Notes: generated from the letters alone by a model not told the origin. A stretch of DNA of 64,000 nt from Anisus vortex (GCA_949126835.1 OX421506.1:29866441-29930440); one strand, 5' to 3'; numbered from the stretch's first letter, positions 53,201 through 63,639 are shown. Made by a program: numbers and translations.

Positions 53201-55009
53201 TGCCATGGTGGACGGCGGTCTCATCCTCTGGATCAACTTCTTCAGGGAGGGAAACCAGACCGCCAAGATAGAGCTGGGCGCGAACCTTAACGATGGCCTC
53301 TGGCACACAGTGGTGGTCAAGCGAAACAGACTGGAGAGTACCCTGTTGGTGGACATCAGCCAGAAGAGCACGGTAGGTTCTGGGTCAAGTCCTTTACAAA
53401 ATAATTTTGCTATTTGAAGGGCATTTGCAGAAATGCTTTTAATTATTTCAGAAACTAATCGCTATATAATAAGATACATACAATATATATATGTGCAGAG
53501 TATTAAAGAGAGAGATTCCATGTTTTAAAGTAGGACAATATAGTTTACAATACTTCAATCCAATAGTGTCTATCTATACATCTATAGATCATCTATCTAT
53601 ATCGATTTATCTGCATAACAATCTATATATTATTATCTCAGTCTCCCTTTATATCTGTTTACAGCGCTATACAAATGTCATTATTATTATTACATTATTA
53701 TTATTTGATTAGTACTATAAGTATAAGTAATTAGTTGGACCATATGATCTCCAAAGTGACATAATATAAGTAGGCTATTCATGTGAACTTGTCAAACGAC
53801 CTAGATTAGTCGGTATACATATAGGCTATATGAATGCGCATGTAGCTTTTTACTGGATTCGTTATTATTCCCATTATTTTTTCGATGGTGCCATACTTTC
53901 AGGTCGGATTCGGATCCGGACAGAACCTAGAGGGTCGCCTGGAGACCAACAGCTACATGTTCTTTGGTGGCCTGCCTAGCCGATTCGATAGAAGTGTGGG
54001 CAAGACGGTGCTGCCCATGTTGGTTCAGTCCTCGCCTTTTGTCGGAGAGATCAGAAACATCCTCTACTTCAACTGTTCCTGCATGCCCGTCAGGTGAGGT
54101 CGCCCCCCCCCCCCCAATCCACTTCCCCATATTTTTAGAACCTTTGTAGTTTTTTATTCTTATTCTTCTTATTATTTTTTTTTTACCACTGAGCTATATA
54201 TAAATGGAGTGCTCAATCACTTAAAATTAAGCATAAAACAGGAGAAAATGTAGACTTTTATATATAGATAGGTGAGCCGAGGTAAGATGGCCGATTGACC
54301 CGGAAGTACATACAATTTAAACACTCTCCGGAAATGCGTCAATGAAATTTGATTTAAAAAAATTACCTTTTGTACACTAAACATACATTTAATGAATATA
54401 CTCTCGTATTGCTTTTACTGAAATTATTAAATATGTATTTGATTTGGATAGATCAGTGACATTAGCTTAGGAGTAATAATTTCTATCTATATTACGGTAT
54501 TTATTAAAATTTTAAGTTTTTAAAACAAGATAATAAAGTATATATTTAATTTTATGTATTTCCGGGTCAAATCGGCCACCTTACCTCAGTTCACTTATCT
54601 ATATAATAAAAGTCCGCATTTTCTCCTACAATTTAAGTGATTGAGCACTCCTTGTATATACAGGTCAGTGTGTTTTTTTTTTTACATACCAATACATCTC
54701 ACTACAACACCATTTGTATTAGCTTATGATGGGCCCACTTACATCATTGAATTAAATCTCTTTTCTTCTATTTGATGAGCCCCCTTTAAATTGTTAGTAT
54801 TAGCTTACCTCCCCTTGCTTTATTACATCTCAGTAATTTTCATTCTCTCCCCTAAACCACCAGGCCGGCTCCGCTGGAGGAAAGGGGCACCGAGAGGGGC
54901 CCCGGGGAAACCTGCGACATAAGGAACCCTTGCCACACGGACTGTGTCTGCATCAGCGGTGACGAATCGCCCGGGTGCCAGTGCATTTACAGGCAAAACT
55001 GTCTTAAAG
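47030..55009 (+). CDS. nrxn: Gene 3: alpha-neurexin, 5' part (signal peptide, LNS1, start of EGF-like)
   Basis: Exons 47030-47296, 53199-53372, 53903-54093 and 54864-55009 join in frame (778 nt, 259 complete residues, phases 0, 0, 2, then 1). Residues 1-39 form a signal peptide with a hydrophobic core at 17-36. Residues 41-211 form a laminin G/LNS domain: RFLG..ETYAKYPKW, then FEFKTRQANGLLMFTDD, DGLWHTVVVKR, FFGGLP and FVGEIRN. This is the pattern of the first LNS domain of alpha-neurexins, which starts directly after the signal peptide. Residues 212-259 are a linker and a Cys-rich stretch with seven Cys, in the position of EGF-like repeat A, where vertebrate splice site 1 also lies. N-glycosylation sequons are NAS, NQT and NCS. 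Neurexins are presynaptic adhesion receptors. The remaining LNS/EGF modules, the membrane segment and the PDZ-binding tail must lie beyond 64000. The ATG at 47030 is chosen because it starts the signal peptide; the frame upstream offers only GTG. Confidence 0.88.
47415..47595. mobile_element. hAT MITE, family H1, in neurexin intron 1
   Basis: GTATAGGC is duplicated exactly at 47407-47414 and 47596-47603. The left terminal repeat has lost its first ~15 bases, and the right end reads AGGTTGCCGATACCTG. Confidence 0.78.
47640..47850 (-). mobile_element. SINE family C copy in neurexin intron 1
   Basis: Reverse copy: AGTAGCCACAAGGGGATTAT, GTGGCCAGTACAATAAAC, and AATTTCCAGTACCCGGAGAG further on. 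Diverged. Confidence 0.55.
48185..48384. mobile_element. hAT MITE, family H1, in neurexin intron 1
   Basis: Left GAGGGGTCGGCAACCTAC, right TGTTGCCGACCCCTG. The flanks GTGTAGAC and GTGTACAC match at 7 of 8. Confidence 0.8.
48638..48712 (+). mobile_element. SINE family C tail
   Basis: GCCGTGGCCACAGAAACGGG to TTTGGTCCGATGGGTACTTT. Confidence 0.75.
48787..49285. mobile_element. 499-bp hAT MITE with perfect 8-bp TSD
   Basis: The ends are TAGGGTAGCCAGACGTC and, reversed, TAGGGTTCTCAGATACAC. GCTGTAGG is repeated exactly at 48779-48786 and 49286-49293. The right part has 3-4 copies of a 22-bp unit (GTCCTCCTTTTTGTCTCTCG), and related GTCCTCC words occur near the left end in both orientations. Confidence 0.85.
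49440..49510. repeat. GTGTGTAGATGTCT repeat and (TG)n
   Basis: Three 16-bp units, then a (GT) run. Confidence 0.85.
49850..50120 (+). mobile_element. LINE 3'-end fragment, family B, with ORF tail
   Basis: The frame reads YDFFPSGVRALNGLPEQARK to a stop at 50039-50041, followed by the family 3' UTR. It lies about 235 bp from the inverted copy at 50355. Confidence 0.75.
50355..50545 (-). mobile_element. LINE 3'-end fragment, family B
   Basis: Reverse copy, ATCTTATCTTATACATTACA to CCACTCGGGAAGAAAGAGTA. Confidence 0.8.
50909..51493. repeat. 31-bp minisatellite, about 19 units, in neurexin intron 1
   Basis: Units of CACAATAACAAATTACTTAC plus ATATAAACGTG. One unit has an extra TA, and a two-unit block with ACGAGC recurs at about 51300 and 51450. 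Confidence 0.96.
51500..53010. other. Neurexin intron 1, right part
   Basis: Mostly unrecognised. A (CTAC/CTAT)n run is at 52196-52290. Confidence 0.5.
53012..53160. repeat. (CTAT/CTAC)n microsatellite
   Basis: It ends 38 bp before neurexin coding exon 2, so it lies over the likely branch-point region. Confidence 0.9.
53199..53372 (+). CDS. nrxn: Neurexin coding exon 2
   Basis: The exon has 58 codons, phase 0/0, acceptor TGTCTCTTGTCAG and donor AGCACG|GTAGGT. It encodes the middle of LNS1 including DGLWHTVVVKR, the family's DGxWH signature. Confidence 0.88.
53903..54093 (+). CDS. nrxn: Neurexin coding exon 3
   Basis: The exon has 191 nt, acceptor CCATACTTTCAG and donor GTCAG|GTGAGG. It encodes the end of LNS1 (SYMFFGGLP, FVGEIRNILY) and a Cys-Ser-Cys linker. 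Confidence 0.88.
54206..54651. mobile_element. Foldback-like MITE with about 100-bp inverted ends, neurexin intron 3
   Basis: The left arm starts GGAGTGCTCAATCACTTAAA and the right arm ends AAGTGATTGAGCACTCC. The inner parts also match (GACTTTTATATATAGATA with its inverse; TGGCCGATTGACCCGGAA with TTCCGGGTCAAATCGGCCA). It is flanked by TATATA-rich sequence, so the target duplication cannot be set. Confidence 0.8.
54864..55009 (+). CDS. nrxn: Neurexin coding exon 4 (linker and EGF-like start)
   Basis: The acceptor is CTAAACCACCAG and the donor is TTAAAG|GTAAGC, exiting in phase 1. The exon encodes a charged Pro/Glu/Arg linker, then Cys-rich sequence beginning ETCDIRNPCHTDCVC. The spacing is not a textbook EGF, so this may be a divergent module or one completed by the next exon, which is outside the window. 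Confidence 0.82.
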
Positions 55010-55059
55010 GTAAGCGACTCATCCCCCTTTCTCTAGCACTGAATCCCCAGACACCAGAC

Positions 55060-55240
55060 CAGGGGTCGGCAACCTTTTGATAATAGTGTGCCAAAGTAGG
55101 ATTTCTAATTCATACAGCGTGCCAACAGTCTAAAAGTCACCCTGCTTTAGCACTCAATTTCTAATCGAATATACTTGAATTGTTGTTTTAGGAGTCTTCT
55201 GCTTGCAATTGAACATCGTGCCACGCATGACCAACTGCCC
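55060..55240. mobile_element. hAT MITE, family H1, right end decayed
   Basis: Left CAGGGGTCGGCAACCTTTTG is intact. The right end is broken around ACCAACTGCCCC. Confidence 0.7.
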
Positions 55241-55645
55241 CAGACAATGTCTTGTTTTCAGACTCCAGACTAACATTTACTGACCTAAACTTGATGTCAT
55301 GAGATGGCATTACAGTTTTTAAAACAAATTGACACTATATTGAATAGTGGATGTAATGTTGTCTGGTGTTGCCCTATTAGGAAATCTGGACTTTTACATA
55401 GGGGCATCTAGTAAACCCCACAATCATGCACAAAAATCAGACTCGGAAATCTAATAATAGCATATCTAGTAGCATATTTAGAAATGTCATCCTGAGTTTT
55501 TACCCTATTCAAAAAACGATAAAGTAAAACTTTGTGAAAGAAACATGTATATTGAACATTTACAATGAGTTTTAAGCTTTGCTATATTTATTAAGGACAT
55601 AATTTGTCTTTTCTTTCACCATATAATAAAAACACAACTAAAAAT

Positions 55646-55765
55646 GTGATCTATCCATCTATTTATCTGTCTATCTGTCTGTAAAGCATCTATCTATCAT
55701 TTATCTATCTACCTACCTATCTAAATAATCTATCTACATATCTATCTATCTATCTGTGTATATTT
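55646..55765. repeat. (ATCT)n microsatellite
   Basis: Interrupted ATCT/ACCT repeats. Confidence 0.85.
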
Positions 55766-56025
55766 TATTGACAATTTCGTAACATTGCCCATATGTATAG
55801 ATATTAAAGTTATATTTGGAAGTGCCTCGTCCTATCGCCTTTCAATGGGAAACAAAGGCAATTTTTGTCTACGGTTAAAGTTACTATAGCTAGCTTATCT
55901 CCTGTCAGATATGGTAGACTTGCTCTGTGTCATGTAACCATAGAAGTCCAGTGTCAGTTTGTCCAACAGTCATTCACACAGCCGATCACAAAAAAACACA
56001 CTCACCTTAAAATATACACCCACAT

Positions 56026-56213
56026 CAGCGGCGTAGCTAGGGGAGGGGGAGTGGGGGTCCAAATTCGAAAGTCCCCCCGGGCCCCTACTTGATGGGGCCC
56101 CCAAAGGAGTGTCCGAATCGTTTTTTCTCATGTCATAATGTCGAATGTCAAAATGCAGGGGCCCCTAAAGAGGCCAAGCCCCCCGGGCCCCCAAATCCCT
56201 TACAACGGCACTG
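56026..56213. mobile_element. 188-bp hAT MITE with perfect 8-bp TSD
   Basis: Left CAGCGGCGTAGCTAGGG, right reversed CAGTGCCGTTGTAAGGG. ACCCACAT is repeated exactly at 56018-56025 and 56214-56221. The interior is rich in GGGGCCCC words. Confidence 0.87.
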
Positions 56214-57303
56214 ACCCACATCCCCCATACTTGTTTTTTGTCCTGTTTCTGATTATTGCAACAAAACTTCAATATAAAGTACAATATGTATGTTATATTT
56301 ACATTACTATAATAACATAATGACGCTTTATGTTCGGTAGCTGTGTAACTTATTCTGACTCGAATACCTAAGTAGGACCTGTTTCCCAGCATGGCTCCAT
56401 ACTTGAAATTACAAGCAAGCCGGTTTGTTTAGTCCCCCCCCCCCCCCTCCCCAAGACTATCAACGAACAAACTACAAATGTTTTTACGAAGTGTAGCTTT
56501 TATTTCTTTTAGGTTTTTGAATAACTGAATATTTACCGTAGTTCCTAAACTGGATTATTTTTTTACGTATTATAATTATTATAATATCATCTCAAACATA
56601 AAATTAGTCAGTGTAGTTGCTTGAAATCTGGCATCTTCCCGAGCCTTCACTTTTATGAATCGGTACCGTGTAGGTGTCTTAGGCCCTAAGTCTTCCAAAA
56701 TATTTAAAGTATGGCTTTGTTTAAAATGAAATCACTCACACACACACGCACACACACAAATGACGCATGCTATCTGCAGCACTCCTGAAGTATTCACATG
56801 GAAATACAAAGTTATAAAATCAGCACAAAGACATTAAATAAAGTACGAATAAAAGCATAGGAAAAACCCTGGCCCACACACATGTCAACAAACAATACTG
56901 ACTAACTGATAGTTTATGCATAAAAGTAAAAAAAGATAATCTATAGGAAACTCAGAGAAGGGCTGAACAAATATGTTCATAATGTAATCTGCTAACCTCC
57001 TCCCCCCCCTTCCCCTGGTTAGATCTAGATCTATATGATAGATCAGTCTCTTCCCTCCTGTTTGTTTTGCTAAAGAAAGCTAGGTATGTAGTACGTTACT
57101 GTTTCAATAGGTAACTTAAAATATTAACACGGCAGACAGATACCGCCATACTAATACCCCTGACTATCTAGTTGGACCCATCAATAGTCTTGAAAACAGT
57201 GCCGGCCTACCTTCCGACCGACATTTGAATAAAATGTTTAAATAAAGCAAAGCCCGCTCAACCGTGAATTTCGCACTGCAGACATTCTTCACGGCCCTTT
57301 GTT

Positions 57304-57370
57304 TCAGCGGTCCCCAAATTGTGATAGGCGTGGCCCCTGGTGTGAGTTGGGGAGGTGGGGGCGCTCAAGA
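57304..57370. mobile_element. hAT terminal fragment
   Basis: CAGCGGTCCCCAAATTGTGA resembles the terminal repeat of the MITE at 35460. No partner end was found. Confidence 0.35.
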
Positions 57371-57785
57371 AATAACTTTTCTAATACTGGACTATACCGT
57401 CTTCTTCATCTGCATTCCATTTTACCCCCCCCCCCCTTAGACCGCCAGTCATGTCTCTTTCTTGCACACGACTGTATTCGGGAGACATATTTTCTTTCTA
57501 GAACTTTTCTAGCATGGTGATAACTTGAGGTCAGACCAGGTTTCGGACTTCTCTGTGGCATTGTTGCAGGATGTGCTCTAGATTTTGAAGTACAGTTCCA
57601 TTTGGGCATTTGAGGGTTTTGGGTTAGTCCAGTGCGATGCTAGTAGTCTAGCAGTCTCCTGTGACATGTTGTCAGTCGGTATGTAGTGATATTTTTGAAC
57701 TAAATATCTACCAAAGATGAAACGGAAAAAAAAAAAAGAAAATTCAAAGGAATAAAAAAGAAAACTATCAAGCAGTGGTGTAGGA

Positions 57786-58002
57786 CAGGGGTCGACAACC
57801 TTTTGATTATACTGTGCCAAAAAATAGAATTTCTAATTCATTCAGCGTGCCAAGAGCCTAACATGTATCCTGTTCTAGCACTCCATTTCTTGTAAAAAGA
57901 TCCGCATCGTCTTTTGGGGGATTCCTCTGCGTGCCATTGAAAATCGCTCTGATTACCAGGTGTGCCAAGTCTGGCACGCGTTTCATACATTGCCGACCCC
58001 TG
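57786..58002. mobile_element. hAT MITE, family H1, with perfect 8-bp TSD
   Basis: Left CAGGGGTCGACAACCTTTTG, right ACATTGCCGACCCCTG. GTGTAGGA is repeated exactly at 57778-57785 and 58003-58010. Confidence 0.88.
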
Positions 58003-58919
58003 GTGTAGGAATTAGTTGAGCAGGTTGTACAATCCACAAGTGCCCGGCAGTCACTGGGGCCTCAGGCATGGATCGCATTCAATTTCCCCCCTTGCCTAAG
58101 AACGCCTGGGACCTACTTGTTGAAGCATCGCACAACGAAAGTCCCACGAGAGCTTGGTGTGCCACTGCTGCCATAGGGCGAGATGGGTTAAGGCGTCGGT
58201 TGCGTTAAACAAAACACAATAACAACAAAAGAAAATACACCATCAAGGCACAATGATTCCCCTATAGATCCTGGTTGGTCCACGGTGCTAATGCACCAGC
58301 GTTCACCAAGTCTATGCCGACCCGTCTTTTACTTGACCAAACTAGTGTCCGGTGCCCTTCAGGAATGCCCACTCTGAACATGTGGGACAAAAATAAATTC
58401 TGCTGTTTTTACCTGTATGCTGTATTCGAACCTAATACCATTGGATTCGGATTCAGGCGCTTTACCGCTAGAGCCATTTGCACCGTGTAATCAAGTAATA
58501 TCGTAGTGTGTTTAAGAAAACAAAAAACAGGTTGAGAACCTCTACTTATAGTCTTCGCTTCCGCGATTAATGAGAGCAAAAAAATCTTTATTTCTCCTTC
58601 TAAATGAAATATAAAAAAAAACAACAAGAAATATTTCTTTAGCGACATCACTCGACATGTCATTTTTTCGCTTCAACAATTGGCGACTACACACCAGACA
58701 TTCACATTATTCAACACTGGAATTCAGTAGGCTATTCACTATTGACTGGAAATTTCGTCTCAAAGACATTATATATTATTATATTATATCTATTATTTCC
58801 CCACTGATCTGAGTGATTGCTCCCATTGGATTAGCAGGGACAACACAACGCGGTCTCCCCATCCCCCCCCCCTTTTTTTTTCTTTTCATGCTCTAAAGGT
58901 CTTTCCTTTGTTTTGTCCC

Positions 58920-59000
58920 TTAACCCTTACAGTCCCGGGCGCGTATATAGCGGAACTGAAGGCAGCATAGATAGAAGTAGGTCGGTACGGGAAGGGTTAA
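58920..59000. mobile_element. 81-bp TTAA-flanked mini-element, copy 1
   Basis: TTAACCCTTACAGTCCCGGG at one end and TACGGGAAGGGTTAA at the other. TTAA at both ends with CCCTT...AAGGG termini suggests a piggyBac-type MITE. Confidence 0.65.
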
Positions 59001-59469
59001 ATATATTTTTTTTAATAAAAATATCCTTTCAAAGAAACTACGCATGGTGATTATTAAAGGGAGGGAACGAGGGAGGCTGTTGCTCATGATGTAGACATGC
59101 ATATGTTTTCAGCATTTACGACTATGACAAATGGTCTATGGTTTATTGTGTGTATGTGTGTGTGTGGGAGGTGCGCCACAATACGGCGGTTACGCCAACC
59201 AAGCAGATTCAGATTGAAGATTGTATCTTTCCTTAATTATACAAAACCGCCCCAGTAATTCACTTCGACAAACAAAGAAATTTGCTCCTCTCCCATTCAC
59301 CCCCTCCCCCCTTCTCTTAACAATTTGAAAGATAAAATGAACAACTTGACATTGAGGATTGACTGCATGTAATCCTGTCAAACCAGTTTACTTGTCTTAT
59401 TGCACATTTATTTTTTCATTATTACGTTTGTAGCTACTTTTAAACCAATCCATGTTTTTTTAACCCTCT

Positions 59470-60962
59470 CTAGTCTGCTTGTTGTTTGATTGGAAACATG
59501 TCTCCATCTAGTCTGCTTGTTGTTTGATTGGAAATATGTCTCCATCTAGTCTGCTTGTTATTTGATTGGAAATATGTCTCCATCTAGTCTGCTTGTTGTT
59601 TGATTGGAAATATGTCTCCATCTAGTCTGCTTGTTGTTTGATTGGAGATATGTCTCCATCTAGTCTGCTTGTTGTTTGATTGGAAACATGTCTCCATCTC
59701 GTCTGCTTGTTGTTTGATTGGAGATATGTCTCCATCTAGTCTGCTTGTTGTTTGATTGGAAATATGTCTCCATCTAGTCTGCTTGTTGTTTGATTGGAAA
59801 TATGTCTCCATCTAGTCTGCTTGTTGTTTGATTGGAAATATGTCTCCATCTAGTCTGCTTGTTGTTTGATTGGAAATATGTCTCCATCTAGTCTGCTTGT
59901 TGTTTGATTGGAGATATGTCTCCATCTAGTTTGCTTGTTGTTTGATTGGAAACATGTCTCCATCTAGTCTGCTTGTTGTTTGATTGGAAACATGTCTCCA
60001 TCTAGTCTGCTTGTTGTTTGATTGGAAATATGTCTCCATCTAGTCTGCTTGTTGTTTGATTGGAAATATGTCTCCATCTCGTCTGCTTGTTGTTTGATTG
60101 GAAACATGTCTCCATCTAGTCTGCTTGTTGTTTGATTGGAAATATGTCTCCATCTCGTCTGCTTGTTGTTTGATTGGAGATATGTCTCCATCTAGTCTGC
60201 TTGTTGTTTGATTGGAGATATGTCTCCATCTAGTCTGCTTGTTGTTTGATTGGAAACATGTCTCCATCTCGTCTGCTTGTTGTTTGATTGGAGATATGTC
60301 TCCATCTAGTCTGCTTGTTGTTTGATTGGAAATATGTCTCCATCTAGTCTGCTTGTTGTTTGATTGGAAATATGTCTCCATCTAGTCTGCTTGTTGTTTG
60401 ATTGGAAATATGTCTCCATCTAGTCTGCTTGTTGTTTGATTGGAGATATGTCTCCATCTAGTCTGCTTGTTGTTTGATTGGAAACATGTCTCCATCTAGT
60501 CTGCTTGTTGTTTGATTGGAAATATGTCTCCATCTAGTCTGCTTGTTGTTTGATTGGAAATATGTCTCCATCTCGTCTGCTTGTTGTTTGATTGGAAATA
60601 TGTCTCCATCTAGTCTGCTTGTTGTTTGATTGGAAACATGTCTCCATCTAGTCTGCTTGTTGTTTGATTGGAAATATGTCTCCATCTAGTCTGCTTGTTG
60701 TTTGATTGGAAACATGTCTCCATCTAGTCTGCTTGTTGTTTGATTGGAAACATGTCTCCATCTAGTCTGCTTGTTGTTTGATTGGAAACATGTCTCCATC
60801 TAGTCTGCTTGTTGTTTGATTGGAAACATGTCTCCATCTAGTCTGCTTGTTGTTTGATTGGAAACATGTCTCCATCTAGTCTGCTTGTTGTTTGATTGGA
60901 AACATGTCTCCATCTAGTCTGCTTGTTGTTTGATTGGAGATATGTCTCCATCTATTCTGCTT
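59470..60962. repeat. 38-bp satellite, about 39 units
   Basis: Units of GTCTGCTTGTTGTTTGATTG plus GAAATATGTCTCCATCTA. Variants GGAGATATG, GGAAACATG and ATCTCG recur in blocks, indicating higher-order duplication. Minus-strand frames of 75-113 residues (METYFQSNNKQTR) are artefacts. Confidence 0.97.
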
Positions 60963-61035
60963 GTTCTCTCCTTGGCTTCATTTCAAAACGATTTTTTTGC
61001 TTTTTTTTTAAAAACTAAGTTCAAAGATTTTAAAG

Positions 61036-61116
61036 TTAACCCTTCCCGTGCCGACCTACTTCTATCTATGCTGCCTTCAGTTCCGCTATATACGCGCCCG
61101 GGACGGTAAGGGTTAA
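61036..61116. mobile_element. 81-bp TTAA-flanked mini-element, copy 2, inverted
   Basis: Nearly exact reverse complement of 58920-59000: TTAACCCTTCCCGTGCCGAC ... CGGGACGGTAAGGGTTAA. Confidence 0.65.
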
Positions 61117-61317
61117 ACTTGATGAAAAAAAAAAGTGGATTAACCTGCTCTTTTACCTTAGCGATTTTGCACCTTATTTCATCACTGTTTAAAAGCGTCT
61201 AACATTATCCATATCCAGCTATCTAAATATCTATCTCTGTCTGTCTGTTGTCTGTCTGTTTGTCTATCAATATATATAAAGAAGACTGTTAGTGTTCAAC
61301 AAATCATATTAGTTAAT

Positions 61318-61397
61318 TTAACTCTTTCTATACGTAAAATCAAACCGAGCCATAATGTTCCGGCATGCAGTATGGCTAAACGTATTGAAAGAGTTAA
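61318..61397. mobile_element. 80-bp TTAA-flanked mini-element, different sequence
   Basis: TTAACTCTTTCTATACG at the left and CGTATTGAAAGAGTTAA at the right, with inner GCCATA...TATGGC. Same size and TTAA termini as the two 81-bp elements, but another sequence family. Confidence 0.6.
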
Positions 61398-61452
61398 AAA
61401 CACGCGCCCTTATGGACTCATATTATACTTTTGCGATTTCACTTCGGACATG

Positions 61453-61527
61453 TGTCTTCGTTAGCTAAGTGGTGTACGTATCGGACTGACATACGGGCGA
61501 CCTAGGTTCGATTCTCCCGTTAGTCTA
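61453..61527 (+). other. tRNA-like remnant
   Basis: A-box-like TTAGCTAAGTGG and B-box-like GGTTCGATTCTCC at tRNA spacing, but the acceptor and anticodon stems do not pair. A tRNA pseudogene or SINE head. Confidence 0.35.
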
Positions 61528-62010
61528 TACATTTTTTTTTACAATTTTGTTGATTCCAATTAATATTACTTTAAAGAAAAAAATTGTAAATCTACGAGCG
61601 TCACCGGGCAATTTAGATTTATGTTAATTAAAAAGACTTGCCTATTATTTACCCGATTAGAATATATATTTTAAATTACTATTCTAAAAGTCTTCAGTAC
61701 AAAAAAAAACTTTTTTTTTTAATGATTAGATTTATAGCTTTCATTATCATTGTAGTTTATAACATTTTTATCCGTAGATTATACAGGTTTGTTTTATTTT
61801 CCTCGGGCAGCGCCGAGCAATTTAACTTGTCTCTCTCTATATTTCTTGATGTTACGAAAAATAAGATGGTGAATCACGAAGCTTTCTTTGTTGTTTTCTT
61901 CTTTATGTTTATTTTATATGTTGTTTTCGTTTGATGCTTTGCCAGTGAGTAACACCTTCACATTCCTACGGCCAATCCTTCACGTGCTTGCTCTATTCTA
62001 GACTATATAC

Positions 62011-62220
62011 CAGGCGTCGACAACCTACGGCTCGCTTGGCACGCAGAGCGATTTCCAATGGCACGCGAAAGACCTCTAAAAAGGCTATTGACCTTTGAAT
62101 TGTAAAACCCTTTTACACTAAATTGAGTGGCAGAGCAGTATGCCTTTTAGGCTGTTGGCACGCTGAATGAATCAGAAATCCTACTTTGGCACTCTGTTAT
62201 CAAAAGGTTGCCGACCCCTG
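62011..62220. mobile_element. hAT MITE, family H1, reverse
   Basis: Left CAGGCGTCGACAACCTAC, right AAGGTTGCCGACCCCTG. TCTAGAC is found near both ends but not flush on the left, so the TSD is uncertain. Confidence 0.8.
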
Positions 62221-62289
62221 CTCTAGACAGTATTCACCCTTCTGATTAATTGTGTACGTTCTATCTGCTCTTTCTCTCTCTCTCTCCCT

Positions 62290-62560
62290 CTCTGTACATC
62301 AATACAACACTACATCAATATATAGGTCCAACAGTATTGATCCAACAATTACACTACATTAATACATATGATTAGCAGTGCCACTGCACCAATTTAGGTA
62401 CATACAGTAACTACATCTAAATTGTTCCGACAGTAACACTACATCGATGAATTAGTTCCATCATCAATATAATTCGCACATATAGATATGGCGTTAACAC
62501 AACATCAATGTAGATAAATATATATAGGCTCAGCAGTATAACACCACACCGTTATTATTC
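62290..62560. repeat. Degenerate tandem repeat with CACTACATCAAT words
   Basis: ACACTACATCAATA, CAACAATTACACTACATTAA, ACAGTAACACTACATCGAT and AACACAACATCAATG recur at irregular 40-60 bp spacing. Confidence 0.55.
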
Positions 62561-63009
62561 TTATAACCCCGTGCAGCCAATAACCACGAAAAGGTGGGTA
62601 ATGGTTTTTGTATCAGCATAAAATGATACAGCATACAGCAGCAACATTTAGAAATGGTAGCATAGATAAAAAGGTCAGTGTTGCGAAGTGTATGTTTGTT
62701 TCTCTCTCATCTCTCTCTCCCTCTAAAGATATCTATATACTGGGTATATATAAACATGTGCAAATAAAAAAATGTTTTAACATTTTGGCATTCCGTCAAA
62801 GTTTTGATCATCAAGAAAATCAGCTAGTTGGCAGCAATGTTGATGGCAAGAACATTAGAAGAAGTTTATTTTTAACTCTGGCTGAATAGATATTGGCACA
62901 TGTTAAGAAGAATTTTCATGGATATAGAAATCTTTTAACATTATTTGGTAAGAAACTTTAGGGGTTATAACTGTATAGTTTATGATAGGTTGAAAGGCCT
63001 TTGAGAGCC

Positions 63010-63095
63010 CTTCAGAAACTGGTGAACTCTGCCCCATCCATCATATTATGGTCAATTAGGTCCGATGGGTACTGACCGCAGGCCTACTTTATTTT
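63010..63095 (+). mobile_element. SINE family C tail
   Basis: CAGAAACTGGTGAACTCTGC to TTAGGTCCGATGGGTACTG. Confidence 0.65.
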
Positions 63096-63149
63096 ACATT
63101 GGACTGTCAACACTTTCAATTGCGAATCGTTTTAGGAGTTTGTCTTTAA

Positions 63150-63320
63150 ATGTTACAGACGCTCCTTCTTTACAGAAGATTATTGCGGTCTACGCTCATC
63201 CTTGGTTTAAGTATATTATTGAATTTTCGTGAGATTTTTAAATGATGTCAAGTTGTTTTTTTTCTGGTTTGTTCGGGTAACCCATTCCATGCCCGGATGC
63301 CACTCGGAAAGGAATATAAC
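63150..63320 (-). mobile_element. LINE 3'-end fragment, family B
   Basis: Reverse copy: TTACAGACGCTCCTTCTTTA, CCATTCCATGCCCGGATGCC. Confidence 0.75.
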
Positions 63321-63639
63321 TTTTTTTGAGCTAATTCATCCATTCATATGCTATTAGTCCTCGGCTCGTTCTCATCTGTGTGTGTCATGTTCAACTACTC
63401 ACCCAGAACACACACACACCAACGCAAACAAACATACACACTCGGTTGGGGGGGAGTGGGGGGGGCTATTGCGTGCCATCATATGCTGCACCCGCCCCCT
63501 TTCTCTCTGTGTAAAACTGGCTAAGCCGCTACCTGATGTACCAGGTAAACACTCCTCAACAACTTTACAATGTGCTGACACGGCCGGTTTGGCGTGTTCT
63601 TTCATTCCTTCTGACTGACTTGAGTGCTGGGCCCATATA

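Noticed and set aside
57299..57609. Next neurexin exon after a TTTCAG
   Set aside because: The sequence after the AG matches a hAT-type terminal repeat and gives no LNS or EGF residues in the required phase.
59584..60685. Minus-strand METYFQSNNKQTR repeat proteins
   Set aside because: Same peptide every 38 bp in rotating frames; satellite artefact.
61453..61527. Functional tRNA gene
   Set aside because: A- and B-box words are present, but the acceptor and anticodon stems do not pair, so it is at best a tRNA-like remnant.
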